This document shows, one piece after another, positions 10,050-16,194 of a stretch of 20,974 bases of DNA. The position numbers and the translations under genes are program-made. The notes under the pieces are model-generated. The model saw nothing but the letters and a program-made list of their open reading frames with translations. It had not been told where the DNA came from and did not search any database. Source of the stretch: a virus; the IMG/VR virus record IMGVR_UViG_3300032267_001396, positions 1-20,974 of that record; one strand, given 5' to 3'. Numbering within the stretch: position 1 is the first letter of the stretch; each line of letters starts with the position of its first letter.

Positions 10050-11858
10050 TTAAAATTCTGCTAATTTAATATTACCACTTGTTTCTTCTATTATTATTTT
10101 AGATGTCACATTTTTTATATTATTAAATATTGGATATTTAAAAGTGTTTAATTGTAAATTCTGCGTATATACCTTGGAATCAGCTAATGGATAATAATAA
10201 TTCCATATTAATAAAGAAATGCCATCGATATATGAATTGGTATCACTTCTATAAGTTTGAACGTTTTTAACACCATCAACATTGAAAATAGATGTCGATA
10301 GTTGATATATGTCTATTACTTGTCCCAATTTATTCACTTTTCTATTAAATGTGTCGTTTATTATTTTTTCTATATCGGATAAAATAGCAGAATTGGATCT
10401 TCTACTATTTTCTTTTTTTGTTATAAGTAAATATGATTGATCCAAATCTTTTGGCGATGCATCGGAATTTAGATTTGGAATATAAAAATCTATGTACATA
10501 TAAACTGGATCAATTGGTACTATTTCAGATGTTAATGTTTTATTTGGATTTAAACCGTTTATAATGTATTCTTTTTGTGCTGGTGCTAAGTAATTTTGAT
10601 CTCCGCTTTTTGGTACAAGATAAACATATATGTTATTAAAATTGCAACTATCTGCAAATTTGATTTGATTCATTAATATTGCATCGTCTTTTTGTGGACT
10701 ATCCAATCCAATATCATAAAGATACTTTATATGCTCTTTCATGTAATTTTCATTATTCAATATTTTGACATCGGATATTATATTTGAAAAATTAGTTTTT
10801 ATATATGCTTCATAATCAAGAGATGTAACAAGTCTATATTGTGATCTAAATGCCTTTGGGGCATTCTTTTTAATCATTTCAACACTTTCTTCATCCGTAA
10901 AGAAAGTGGATGGATAATCATTATTGAGAAGCAAGTATCTTAAATTTCCATCAGGTACAACGGTTCCCAAATTATTAACATTTAAATTTGAAAAAATTTC
11001 ATCAAAACGTAAAGATTTAAAATTTACAATTTTTGTATTTTGCAAAGCGTTTACACCTAAATTTGCTGAATCCTTATCAATTTTTAAATAGTAAATTGCG
11101 ACTTGATCATTTTCGTTTAAACGTTTACCATTAACATCATCTCCAAATTTTATTTCATATCTTTTATTTTCATTAAATCTAACTTGAAAAATACGATCAT
11201 TTGAGCTATATAAAAATGTTTCTGGTACTCTTTGCCATTCTTGCCAATAATTTGAATTTTTTTGTTTTACAAAAACATATATATTAAAGTGATCAATGTA
11301 TTCATTTTCAAGTAATGAAATATAAACGGTTTCATTGTCAACACCAATTGCATTATATGTATCATATTCTTGAAAAAGACCTTGATATAATAAATAATTA
11401 TTTGAAATTTCTGTTATATAATCCGTGCCATTTGTTGGTTTATAAAATTTAATATCAGCATTAAAAGAATAACTAGTACCCCCAACATTAATATAACTAA
11501 ATCTAGGTATAATATAATTTCCTGTGGTTATATTTGAATCAACGGTTAAAGTGAATGGAAGCGTTTGACCTAATCTTCCTATTGGGTTATAATTTAATAT
11601 TTTAACTAATCTATTTATATTCTCATATATTTGAGCATCCGAAAACGATGTCTCTGATGATGTTTTATTCAAATAATACATCAAAGTACTAAAACTATAA
11701 CTTATAATATCTAAAAAAGCTGATAGGTTTGAACCTTGATAATTTTGATCTGTAAAAATTTTACTGTTATTTAATCTATTAACGATCAAATCTCTGAGAC
11801 TGTTAGCGTCAAAAGTTATATATGAATTTTTAGTTAAAAGTTGATCTGAATCGTTCAT
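10050..11858 (-). CDS. 6: Baseplate wedge protein, T4 gp6-like (602 aa)
   Basis: This is a member of the T4 gp6 / baseplate J-like family. It would join neighbouring wedges into the baseplate ring and trigger sheath contraction. The N-terminal segment FDANSLRDLIVNRL, followed by Y-x-GSNLSAFLDIISYSFSTLMYYLNK and the IYENINRLVKILNYNPIGR stretch, matches the conserved gp6 N-terminus in order and spacing. The central beta-rich region ends with YEIKFGDDVNGKRL, which is typical of J-like proteins. The C-terminal half has SLDYEAYIKTNF and the late VDGVKNVQTYR segment. At 602 residues it is slightly shorter than T4 gp6 (660). It lies just after gp25, as wedge genes often do. A TATAAATA motif sits five bases before its ATG. 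Confidence 0.85.
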   Translation of the reverse strand: MNDSDQLLTKNSYITFDANSLRDLIVNRLNNSKIFTDQNYQGSNLSAFLDIISYSFSTLMYYLNKTSSETSFSDAQIYENINRLVKILNYNPIGRLGQTLPFTLTVDSNITTGNYIIPRFSYINVGGTSYSFNADIKFYKPTNGTDYITEISNNYLLYQGLFQEYDTYNAIGVDNETVYISLLENEYIDHFNIYVFVKQKNSNYWQEWQRVPETFLYSSNDRIFQVRFNENKRYEIKFGDDVNGKRLNENDQVAIYYLKIDKDSANLGVNALQNTKIVNFKSLRFDEIFSNLNVNNLGTVVPDGNLRYLLLNNDYPSTFFTDEESVEMIKKNAPKAFRSQYRLVTSLDYEAYIKTNFSNIISDVKILNNENYMKEHIKYLYDIGLDSPQKDDAILMNQIKFADSCNFNNIYVYLVPKSGDQNYLAPAQKEYIINGLNPNKTLTSEIVPIDPVYMYIDFYIPNLNSDASPKDLDQSYLLITKKENSRRSNSAILSDIEKIINDTFNRKVNKLGQVIDIYQLSTSIFNVDGVKNVQTYRSDTNSYIDGISLLIWNYYYPLADSKVYTQNLQLNTFKYPIFNNIKNVTSKIIIEETSGNIKLAEF

Positions 11859-11863
11859 TCTAT

Positions 11864-11871
11864 TATTTATA
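11864..11871 (-). promoter_or_regulatory. Perfect T4-type late promoter motif (TATAAATA) close to the gp6 start
   Basis: The minus-strand sequence is TATAAATA, then five bases, then the gp6 ATG at 11858. It matches the T4 late promoter core exactly. If it is used in the T4 way, transcription would begin at or next to the start codon, giving a leaderless or nearly leaderless message. In a genome this AT-rich the motif also arises by chance, so use is unproven. Confidence 0.4.
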
Positions 11872-11876
11872 TGTTA

Positions 11877-12383
11877 TTATATTATAATCTCTCCGTTTTT
11901 TTTGGCTAATATATCCAAAACAGATTCTTTTTTTATTTCCAAAAATCTATAAAACATTTTGATTTCATATTGTAATTCATTTATGTTCGGAGTTACAATA
12001 ATTTTTAAAACTTCTATTCTTGGTTCATATGTTTGAATTACAGATAAAATCTCATCACCTATAGCTCTGGCATAAACATCGTTTAATGGTAAGAACAAAT
12101 ATTGATCTAAGGAGCAACCAAATACAGGATTTAATATTTTTTGACCTTTTCTGGTTGTTAAAATATTTCTAATTGAATTTTTTATAGCATTTATATCTGT
12201 ATCTATAGCTAAATCTGTTGAATTAACAGGATTGGTGCCAATGCCTATTGATCTGTTTATATTTAAATCTAAATGCAAATCAGTATAAACGCTTTCTTCT
12301 TGTTTCACTCGTTGAGTGTAATCTTGAACCTTAAAGTTCGTTTGTTTTGGTTTTACAAAATTATTTAAATCTATTAGTGCCAC
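11877..12383 (-). CDS. 25: Baseplate wedge protein, T4 gp25-like (168 aa)
   Basis: This is a gp25/GPW-family baseplate protein, a small lysozyme-like-fold subunit that sits at the inner baseplate and nucleates sheath assembly. Diagnostic features are the DL...AIKNSIRNILTTRKGQ(K)ILNP-x-FG stretch at about 66-89 and the family EPR motif at 120-122 (TYEPRIEV), followed by alternating hydrophobic strands. T4 gp25 is 132 residues; the extra length here is mainly N-terminal. The start codon is GTG at 12383; no in-frame ATG lies upstream before a stop, and a GTG start is unusual for this window. It precedes gp6 by 18 bases, forming a wedge operon. It is divergent from the plus-strand gene at 12434, with 50 bases between. 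Confidence 0.88.
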   Translation of the reverse strand: MALIDLNNFVKPKQTNFKVQDYTQRVKQEESVYTDLHLDLNINRSIGIGTNPVNSTDLAIDTDINAIKNSIRNILTTRKGQKILNPVFGCSLDQYLFLPLNDVYARAIGDEILSVIQTYEPRIEVLKIIVTPNINELQYEIKMFYRFLEIKKESVLDILAKKNGEIII

Positions 12384-12388
12384 AATAA

Positions 12389-12396
12389 TATTTATT
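12389..12396 (-). promoter_or_regulatory. Late-promoter-like motif AATAAATA before gp25
   Basis: The minus strand carries AATAAATA, five bases before the GTG of gp25. This is the same spacing as the TATAAATA before gp6. It fits the NATAAATA late consensus reported for T4-like cyanophages. The chance background is high at this base composition. Confidence 0.35.
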
Positions 12397-12414
12397 GTTT
12401 TTGATTAACTTTAG

Positions 12415-12427
12415 ACTAAATATTAGT
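12415..12427 (+). promoter_or_regulatory. ACTAAATA element in a short inverted repeat before the 172-aa gene
   Basis: ACTAA-ATA-TTAGT is an inverted repeat with 5-base arms and a 3-base spacer, located in the 50-base divergent gap. On the plus strand it carries ACTAAATA (12415-12422), 11 bases before the ATG at 12434. ACTAAATA also occurs on the minus strand in the other divergent gap (14091-14098). It may be a weak late promoter or operator; evidence is positional only. Confidence 0.25.
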
Positions 12428-12433
12428 AAAGCC

Positions 12434-12952
12434 ATGTCAAAGTTTAAAAAGTTTAATACATTATTAGAAACCGCATTTTCTCATTATTCAAATGGTGGAT
12501 TTCGTGAAGGTACTCCCGTAAAAATAAAAAAGAGTTTTTTATCTACGGAATATTGTAAAAAGCATTATATCAATGATGAATCTTTCATCAACTGGTTAAC
12601 GGATTTAATAGAAAGAGAATATTTTTTCTTTATAAAAAGAGTAGTTGGACATGGTTCAATGCAAAATGTAAAAGACTCAAATGATAACGAAGGTGCAGGA
12701 GATGTATTTTTAATTTTAAAAATGGATCCAAGATCAGTTTCGATGCCAACTGAATTGGCTGAGTTTACAGTGCCCGGCGATTTTAACCATATTGAAGTTT
12801 TAAATTTTGGTGTTAATTTACCACCAGTACAAAGTGTTCCAAATAATTACGAAACTCCAATTGGTACAAAACCAGAACCAGTTACAATTAATATAAATTT
12901 AGGTAATCAACCAACTGACAATTCATTACCTAAAACAAATACTAAGATTTAA
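12434..12952 (+). CDS. Conserved-looking small phage protein of unknown function (172 aa)
   Basis: I do not recognise a named family. The ATG at 12434 (MSKFKKFNTLLE) is chosen over an upstream ATG at 12395, because the extra 13 residues look non-coding and would run over the gp25 promoter-like motif. The N-terminal half is basic and globular, with a 'NGGF-x-EG-x-PVKIKKSFL' segment. I recall similar GGF-x-x-G-x-x-VK starts in small uncharacterised proteins of marine T4-like phages, but cannot verify this. The C-terminal 45 residues are Pro/Asn/Thr-rich and probably disordered (TKPEPVTININLGNQPTDNS). The gene is one of only two plus-strand genes here, and its stop overlaps the stop of gp44. Overall base composition matches its neighbours. 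Confidence 0.65.
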   Translation: MSKFKKFNTLLETAFSHYSNGGFREGTPVKIKKSFLSTEYCKKHYINDESFINWLTDLIEREYFFFIKRVVGHGSMQNVKDSNDNEGAGDVFLILKMDPRSVSMPTELAEFTVPGDFNHIEVLNFGVNLPPVQSVPNNYETPIGTKPEPVTININLGNQPTDNSLPKTNTKI

Positions 12953-13878
12953 AGTGTTTTTTTGATATTCAAAATCAAACAGAACATATTAATTTCATGA
13001 TCTATTACTAGGTTATCCCTATACATATGTTCGCCTATTTCCAATAAAACGCTTTTCTTTTTTTCGTCTTTTACTAAATCTGTTAAAAAAAACAGTTCAA
13101 ATAATTCTCTCATCAAGCTTTGATAATTAGATCCAAATGTTTTTTCACTTTCTATTATCAATTTTCTAATTTCAACATCTGATGTTTTTTTAATTAAATT
13201 ATCAAAAACTGTTTGTGCAAAGTTTTTTACTTTATCGGTTCCATTTATTACTAAAGAACCAGTTATTGAAAACATTTGCAAATCATTTATTATTCTCCTC
13301 ATATCGGGGAAATTATTCTCTATATAGGTTAATAATTTTTCTTTTTGATTATCTTCTACTTTTACATTTTCACTTTTTAATATAAAACAAACTCTCTTGA
13401 TAACATCATCCAATTCCGGTAAAACATTAAAAAGTAAACATCTCGAACACAGGGGTTCTATAATTCTGTTTATATAATTAGCGGTCAATATGAACCTTGT
13501 GGTTGATGCATATTCTTCCATTACATTTCTCAGTATGCGTTGGGAATCCACAGATAGACCGTCAGCTTCATCTAAAATTATAACTTTCTTTTTACCATCA
13601 AATGAAGACGTTTGTGAAAAAGATATAACTTTATTTCTTATGGTGTCTACCCCATTTTCATCTGATGCGTTTATATATAAATATTGACATTTTAAAACGT
13701 CATTTACCAAAATCTTTGATAAAGCGGTTTTACCAATACCCGGACTTCCATGAAAAAGCATATGGGGGGTGTCGTCGTTTATCTTTGAAAAGAAATTTCT
13801 GTTATCTTTTGATAAGACGATGTCCTGTATTGTTTTCGGTGAATATTTATTCACCCATAAATCTCTATACTTATTCAT
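12949..13878 (-). CDS. 44: Sliding-clamp loader large subunit, T4 gp44-like AAA+ ATPase (309 aa)
   Basis: With gp62 it would load the gp45 clamp on DNA using ATP; it is related to archaeal and eukaryotic RFC small subunits. Counting from the ATG at 13878: WVNKYSPKTIQDIV near 8-21, Walker A GSPGIGKT at 44-51, Walker B VIILDEAD at 99-106, sensor-1 LTAN at 131-134, and the arginine-finger SRC motif at 145-147 (PLCSRC). T4 gp44 is 319 residues, so this is full length. The frame could extend seven codons upstream to a TTG or GTG, but ATG is preferred because those codons fall within a palindrome and ATG has AAAGAG just before it. The gene stands between late structural genes, which is unusual for a replication gene. 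gp62 and gp45 are not in the window. Confidence 0.9.
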   Translation of the reverse strand: MNKYRDLWVNKYSPKTIQDIVLSKDNRNFFSKINDDTPHMLFHGSPGIGKTALSKILVNDVLKCQYLYINASDENGVDTIRNKVISFSQTSSFDGKKKVIILDEADGLSVDSQRILRNVMEEYASTTRFILTANYINRIIEPLCSRCLLFNVLPELDDVIKRVCFILKSENVKVEDNQKEKLLTYIENNFPDMRRIINDLQMFSITGSLVINGTDKVKNFAQTVFDNLIKKTSDVEIRKLIIESEKTFGSNYQSLMRELFELFFLTDLVKDEKKKSVLLEIGEHMYRDNLVIDHEINMFCLILNIKKTL

Positions 13879-13881
13879 TTT

Positions 13882-13903
13882 CTCTTTAGTGTACACCAAA
13901 GAG
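13882..13903 (-). promoter_or_regulatory. 22-bp palindrome immediately upstream of the gp44 ATG
   Basis: On the plus strand, ctcttt (13882-13887), one base, the self-complementary gtgtacac (13889-13896), one base, and aaagag (13898-13903) form an inverted repeat with a single mismatched pair. In the gp44 message the 3' arm (AAAGAG) ends three bases before AUG and contains the only SD-like bases, so folding would hide the ribosome site. There is no T-run, so it is not a terminator. It could be a translational operator or a binding site for a dimeric protein. Confidence 0.55.
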
Positions 13904-13917
13904 GAATAATATCAAGA

Positions 13918-14082
13918 TTATTCAACCAAAAGCTCATTGCCGTTAAACTGAGCTTTTGTCTCGTTTACGCTAGAGCCTTGTGTTTTAACCCCACTGTTGC
14001 TTTTTAGCCAATCCATTAACGGTTGAATGTTTTCGGTTGAAATATAAAATGTACCATACCCTTGAATAATTACTTGTGTCAT
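13918..14082 (-). CDS. Small hypothetical protein (54 aa)
   Basis: A short minus-strand frame runs from ATG at 14082 to TAA at 13918-13920, filling most of the gap between gp44 and gp16. The product begins MTQVIIQGYGTFYIS and continues with QPLMDWLKSN and a polar tail ending NGNELLVE. The composition is protein-like: a beta-type N-terminus, a helix-type 'IQPLMDWLK' and no long low-complexity run. No family is recognised. It lies upstream of gp44 by 39 bases, which contain the palindrome, so the two could share a transcript. It is divergent from gp16, with 39 bases between starts. Without a homologue it remains a likely but unproven gene. Confidence 0.6.
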   Translation of the reverse strand: MTQVIIQGYGTFYISTENIQPLMDWLKSNSGVKTQGSSVNETKAQFNGNELLVE

Positions 14083-14098
14083 GATAAATATATTTAGT
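14083..14098. promoter_or_regulatory. Back-to-back late-promoter-like motifs between gp16 and the 54-aa gene
   Basis: The palindrome TAAATATATTTA (14085-14096) presents GATAAATA on the plus strand (14083-14090), 31 bases before the gp16 ATG at 14122. On the minus strand it presents ACTAAATA (14091-14098), 8 bases before the 54-aa ATG. The plus-strand spacing leaves room for a normal leader, so this is the most promoter-like of the late-type motifs here. It is a sequence match only. Confidence 0.45.
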
Positions 14099-14121
14099 AA
14101 GTAATTAATATTTTCAACACT

Positions 14122-14607
14122 ATGGATAGCGAAATCGATTCAATAATACAAGAACTTAAAGCGGATGAAATTTCTACCGCACAAAATAAATCAATTGTGA
14201 AAATTGATGAGAAGATAGAAGACCATTTAACCGATCAAAATGTAAATGAATATGTTTATAGGAAATCATCAGAACTTGTAGAATCAACTTTAAGTGCTGT
14301 CAATTCATTAAAAGATACAGTATTAACTGGTAATGATCCAAAAGAAATATCAGCATTATCACAGTTAATTAACTCTGCCACAAAAGCATTGGATCAGCTT
14401 AATAAAATAAATTTACAAAATAAACAAAACAATAATAATTTGCAAATGAAGAAAATGGAAATTGAATCAAATTCTCATTTATCTAAAATGAACCCACAAA
14501 CAAATAATATTGTGATTGCAACGAGGGATGAGATAATGGAACGTATTTTTGATAAATCCGGTAAAAGGGAAAAATTACAAATCATAGATACCGAAATTAC
14601 TAAATAA
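14122..14607 (+). CDS. 16: Small terminase subunit, T4 gp16-like (161 aa)
   Basis: The product would form the ring that regulates DNA packaging by the gp17 motor. The layout matches T4 gp16 (164 aa): an acidic N-terminus, then 'NEYVYRKSSELVESTLSAV', parallel to T4's DYGVVRRNM helix. A central coiled-coil stretch follows, with ALSQLINSATKALDQLNKI corresponding to T4's [21 protein letters not shown], then an Asn/Gln-rich linker. The C-terminal 'NIVIATRDEIMERI' corresponds to T4's 'TVFMGSPTDLMDEI'. The match is by eye and moderate. The start ATG at 14122 has no Shine-Dalgarno sequence; a late-promoter-like GATAAATA lies 31 bases upstream. Unlike T4, no gp17 follows: the gene is alone on the plus strand and ends at a hairpin terminator. 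Confidence 0.75.
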   Translation: MDSEIDSIIQELKADEISTAQNKSIVKIDEKIEDHLTDQNVNEYVYRKSSELVESTLSAVNSLKDTVLTGNDPKEISALSQLINSATKALDQLNKINLQNKQNNNNLQMKKMEIESNSHLSKMNPQTNNIVIATRDEIMERIFDKSGKREKLQIIDTEITK

Positions 14608-14647
14608 TTTTTTTAATTTATATATTTTAAAATTTATAACTAAAATG

Positions 14648-14683
14648 AGAAAACCCATTAATATTTCTATTAATGGGTTTTCT
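14648..14683. terminator. Strong hairpin terminator between convergent gp16 and gp23
   Basis: GAAAACCCATTAAT (14649-14662), loop ATTTCT, then ATTAATGGGTTTTC (14669-14682) make a perfect 14-bp stem, extended by one A-T pair at each end. A TTTT run follows on the plus strand. On the minus strand the hairpin is followed by CATTTTAG, a weaker U tract. The position between two converging genes suggests that it stops transcription from both sides, chiefly gp16. Confidence 0.85.
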
Positions 14684-14711
14684 TTTGATTGTGCTACGAA
14701 CTACACTTATA

Positions 14712-16139
14712 TTATAGGTATAGACGACCGTTGTCTTGAGCAACATTTGCGGTTCCTAGACCAGATACAATGATAGTATGGTAGTATAGATTTGCGCCAA
14801 AGATATGATCAACAACGCCGTAACGAGTCATAAGACCAACTCTTGGAGAGAAGTCGTTAGGACCGATTGTGCGCTGAATCATAACTGGGATGTATGGGCA
14901 ATATACAATACCTGTATCATAGTATTCTGTTCCTTTGTAACCTAATAATGCGTATTCAAGGGCAGAATTTCTTTGTCCTGCAAGATACTGTGCATCGGTA
15001 CGAGTGTCGCGGTAAACGGTGAAACGTCCACCCAATGTTCCAACTTTGGCAACGCCTGTTGGTTGAGTGTTAATATTTCCGTTTACTGGCATCCACTGAA
15101 ACTCTGGCAACATTTCAAGGATTGAGCAAACGCGAGGAGTAGCGATAATAAAATTAGCACTACCACGGCGGTTGCGAATTGCGATGCGGTTAGCTTCAAC
15201 AATTACCTTGCTATAGAAGTCGCGGTTTCTCTCACCAAGCCAACGTGCGTCAGCTGATTGAGCATACCAAAACGAGTATCCATTTCCTTTTTGTGCATTG
15301 AGACAGACTTGGATCATTCTCATAACCATTTCACGGTCGATTTCGGCTTGAATTTCATAGCTCATCGCGTTTGTTAATTCAGAGTCAATATCTAATCCGT
15401 TCATGTTTTTCAAGTCTTGTTCAAGTTCAACAGACCAGCGAGCGGCGAGGCGGCGTGTGCCAGCTTCGACGGCTGTTTTGCTGAATTCTACAGTGACTTG
15501 AGGAATGTTACCTGTTAACTCGAAATCTTTAAGGATAGCTGCAACGCCTTGATCGGGTCCGATGAAGGATCCGAAATCATTGTTTCCTGAAAGGAATGTT
15601 GAGCTAGTGCCTGTAAAGCGAGTATCCAAGTATTGATAGCCTAGTTCAGAGCCGTCTGATGGAAAGCGATCATTACCAGCACCAGTTGTGACTTTGCCAG
15701 CTGAATAACCGTCGATACCATTAGCTCCAAGACTATCTGCCTCATAGCGATAACGCAATGCAAATGCTAGTCCGACTGGGCCGCTCATTGGCTGTACGCC
15801 GACGATCTCGTTAGTGATAAGCTCAGGGAAAGTACGGCGTACCATTGGGATAAGAATCTTAGGTAAGCGGCTGTCGCCTGTTGCATATCTATCTCCTGAT
15901 GTAACCGATCCGGGTGGGTTATAAAGTCCATTAGAACCTAATGCACTAGATGAAGAATTTTCTTCAACACACCATCTTTCTTGGTTTTCCATCAGGATAG
16001 CGGTTGTGAGACGAGCATGTTCGTTTTCGATTGGACTTACCTTATCGGAAGAGTAATCGAGAACTGGTGCCCATTTTTCAACCAACTGTTGAGCGCGGGA
16101 ACGGTCAATATAGCCTGTGGCTGGATTAACGTTTTTCAT
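14712..16139 (-). CDS. 23: Major capsid protein, T4 gp23-like (475 aa)
   Basis: This is the HK97-fold shell protein that assembles on the gp22 core and is trimmed by gp21. Hallmarks in order: MVRRTFPELITNEIVGVQPMSGPVGLAFALRYRY, parallel to T4's MVRRAIPNLIAFDICGVQPMNSPTGQVFALRAVY; KTAVEAGTRRLAARWSVELEQDL; ELTNAMSYEIQAEIDREMV; DARWLGE; RRGSANFIIATPRV; and YDTGIVYCPYIPVM. It is shorter than T4 gp23 (521). A plausible gp21 cut lies after VEE at 58-60, just before a Ser-rich stretch; this is inferred from the position of the cut in T4. The start ATG at 16139 is supported by the strong Shine-Dalgarno sequence AGGAG, 9 bases upstream. The gene is much richer in G+C than its neighbours (for example 37 of 60 bases at 15421-15480), which fits strong expression or a separate history. 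Confidence 0.95.
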   Translation of the reverse strand: MKNVNPATGYIDRSRAQQLVEKWAPVLDYSSDKVSPIENEHARLTTAILMENQERWCVEENSSSSALGSNGLYNPPGSVTSGDRYATGDSRLPKILIPMVRRTFPELITNEIVGVQPMSGPVGLAFALRYRYEADSLGANGIDGYSAGKVTTGAGNDRFPSDGSELGYQYLDTRFTGTSSTFLSGNNDFGSFIGPDQGVAAILKDFELTGNIPQVTVEFSKTAVEAGTRRLAARWSVELEQDLKNMNGLDIDSELTNAMSYEIQAEIDREMVMRMIQVCLNAQKGNGYSFWYAQSADARWLGERNRDFYSKVIVEANRIAIRNRRGSANFIIATPRVCSILEMLPEFQWMPVNGNINTQPTGVAKVGTLGGRFTVYRDTRTDAQYLAGQRNSALEYALLGYKGTEYYDTGIVYCPYIPVMIQRTIGPNDFSPRVGLMTRYGVVDHIFGANLYYHTIIVSGLGTANVAQDNGRLYL

Positions 16140-16148
16140 TTGTTTGTT

Positions 16149-16153
16149 CTCCT
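16149..16153 (-). promoter_or_regulatory. Canonical Shine-Dalgarno sequence of gp23
   Basis: AGGAG on the minus strand lies nine bases before the gp23 ATG. It is the only canonical Shine-Dalgarno sequence I found before any gene in the window, and it fixes the gp23 start. Confidence 0.8.
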
Positions 16154-16169
16154 ATGGATAGAATACAGA

Positions 16170-16194
16170 TTGAAAGGAATTACTTCCTTTTCAA
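16170..16194 (-). promoter_or_regulatory. Hairpin at the gp22 stop, upstream of gp23
   Basis: TTGAAAGGAA-TTAC-TTCCTTTTCAA folds with a 4-base loop, four inner pairs (GGAA/TTCC), three A-T pairs, one bulged T and three outer pairs. It spans the gp22 stop codon (16180-16182) and ends about 16 bases before the gp23 Shine-Dalgarno sequence. No U tract follows. A role in RNA processing or in stabilising the gp23 message is possible but unproven. Confidence 0.4.

Noticed and set aside
13879-13899. TTG/GTG start for gp44 seven codons upstream
   Set aside because: Those codons are part of the palindrome and are not needed for the fold; ATG at 13878 is better placed.
13882-13903. Palindrome before gp44 as a terminator
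   Set aside because: No T-run follows on either strand, and it abuts a start codon.
13904-14121. tRNA or small RNA gene in the gp44-gp16 gap
   Set aside because: No cloverleaf arms or CCA end; the space is mostly taken by the 54-codon frame and promoter-like motifs.
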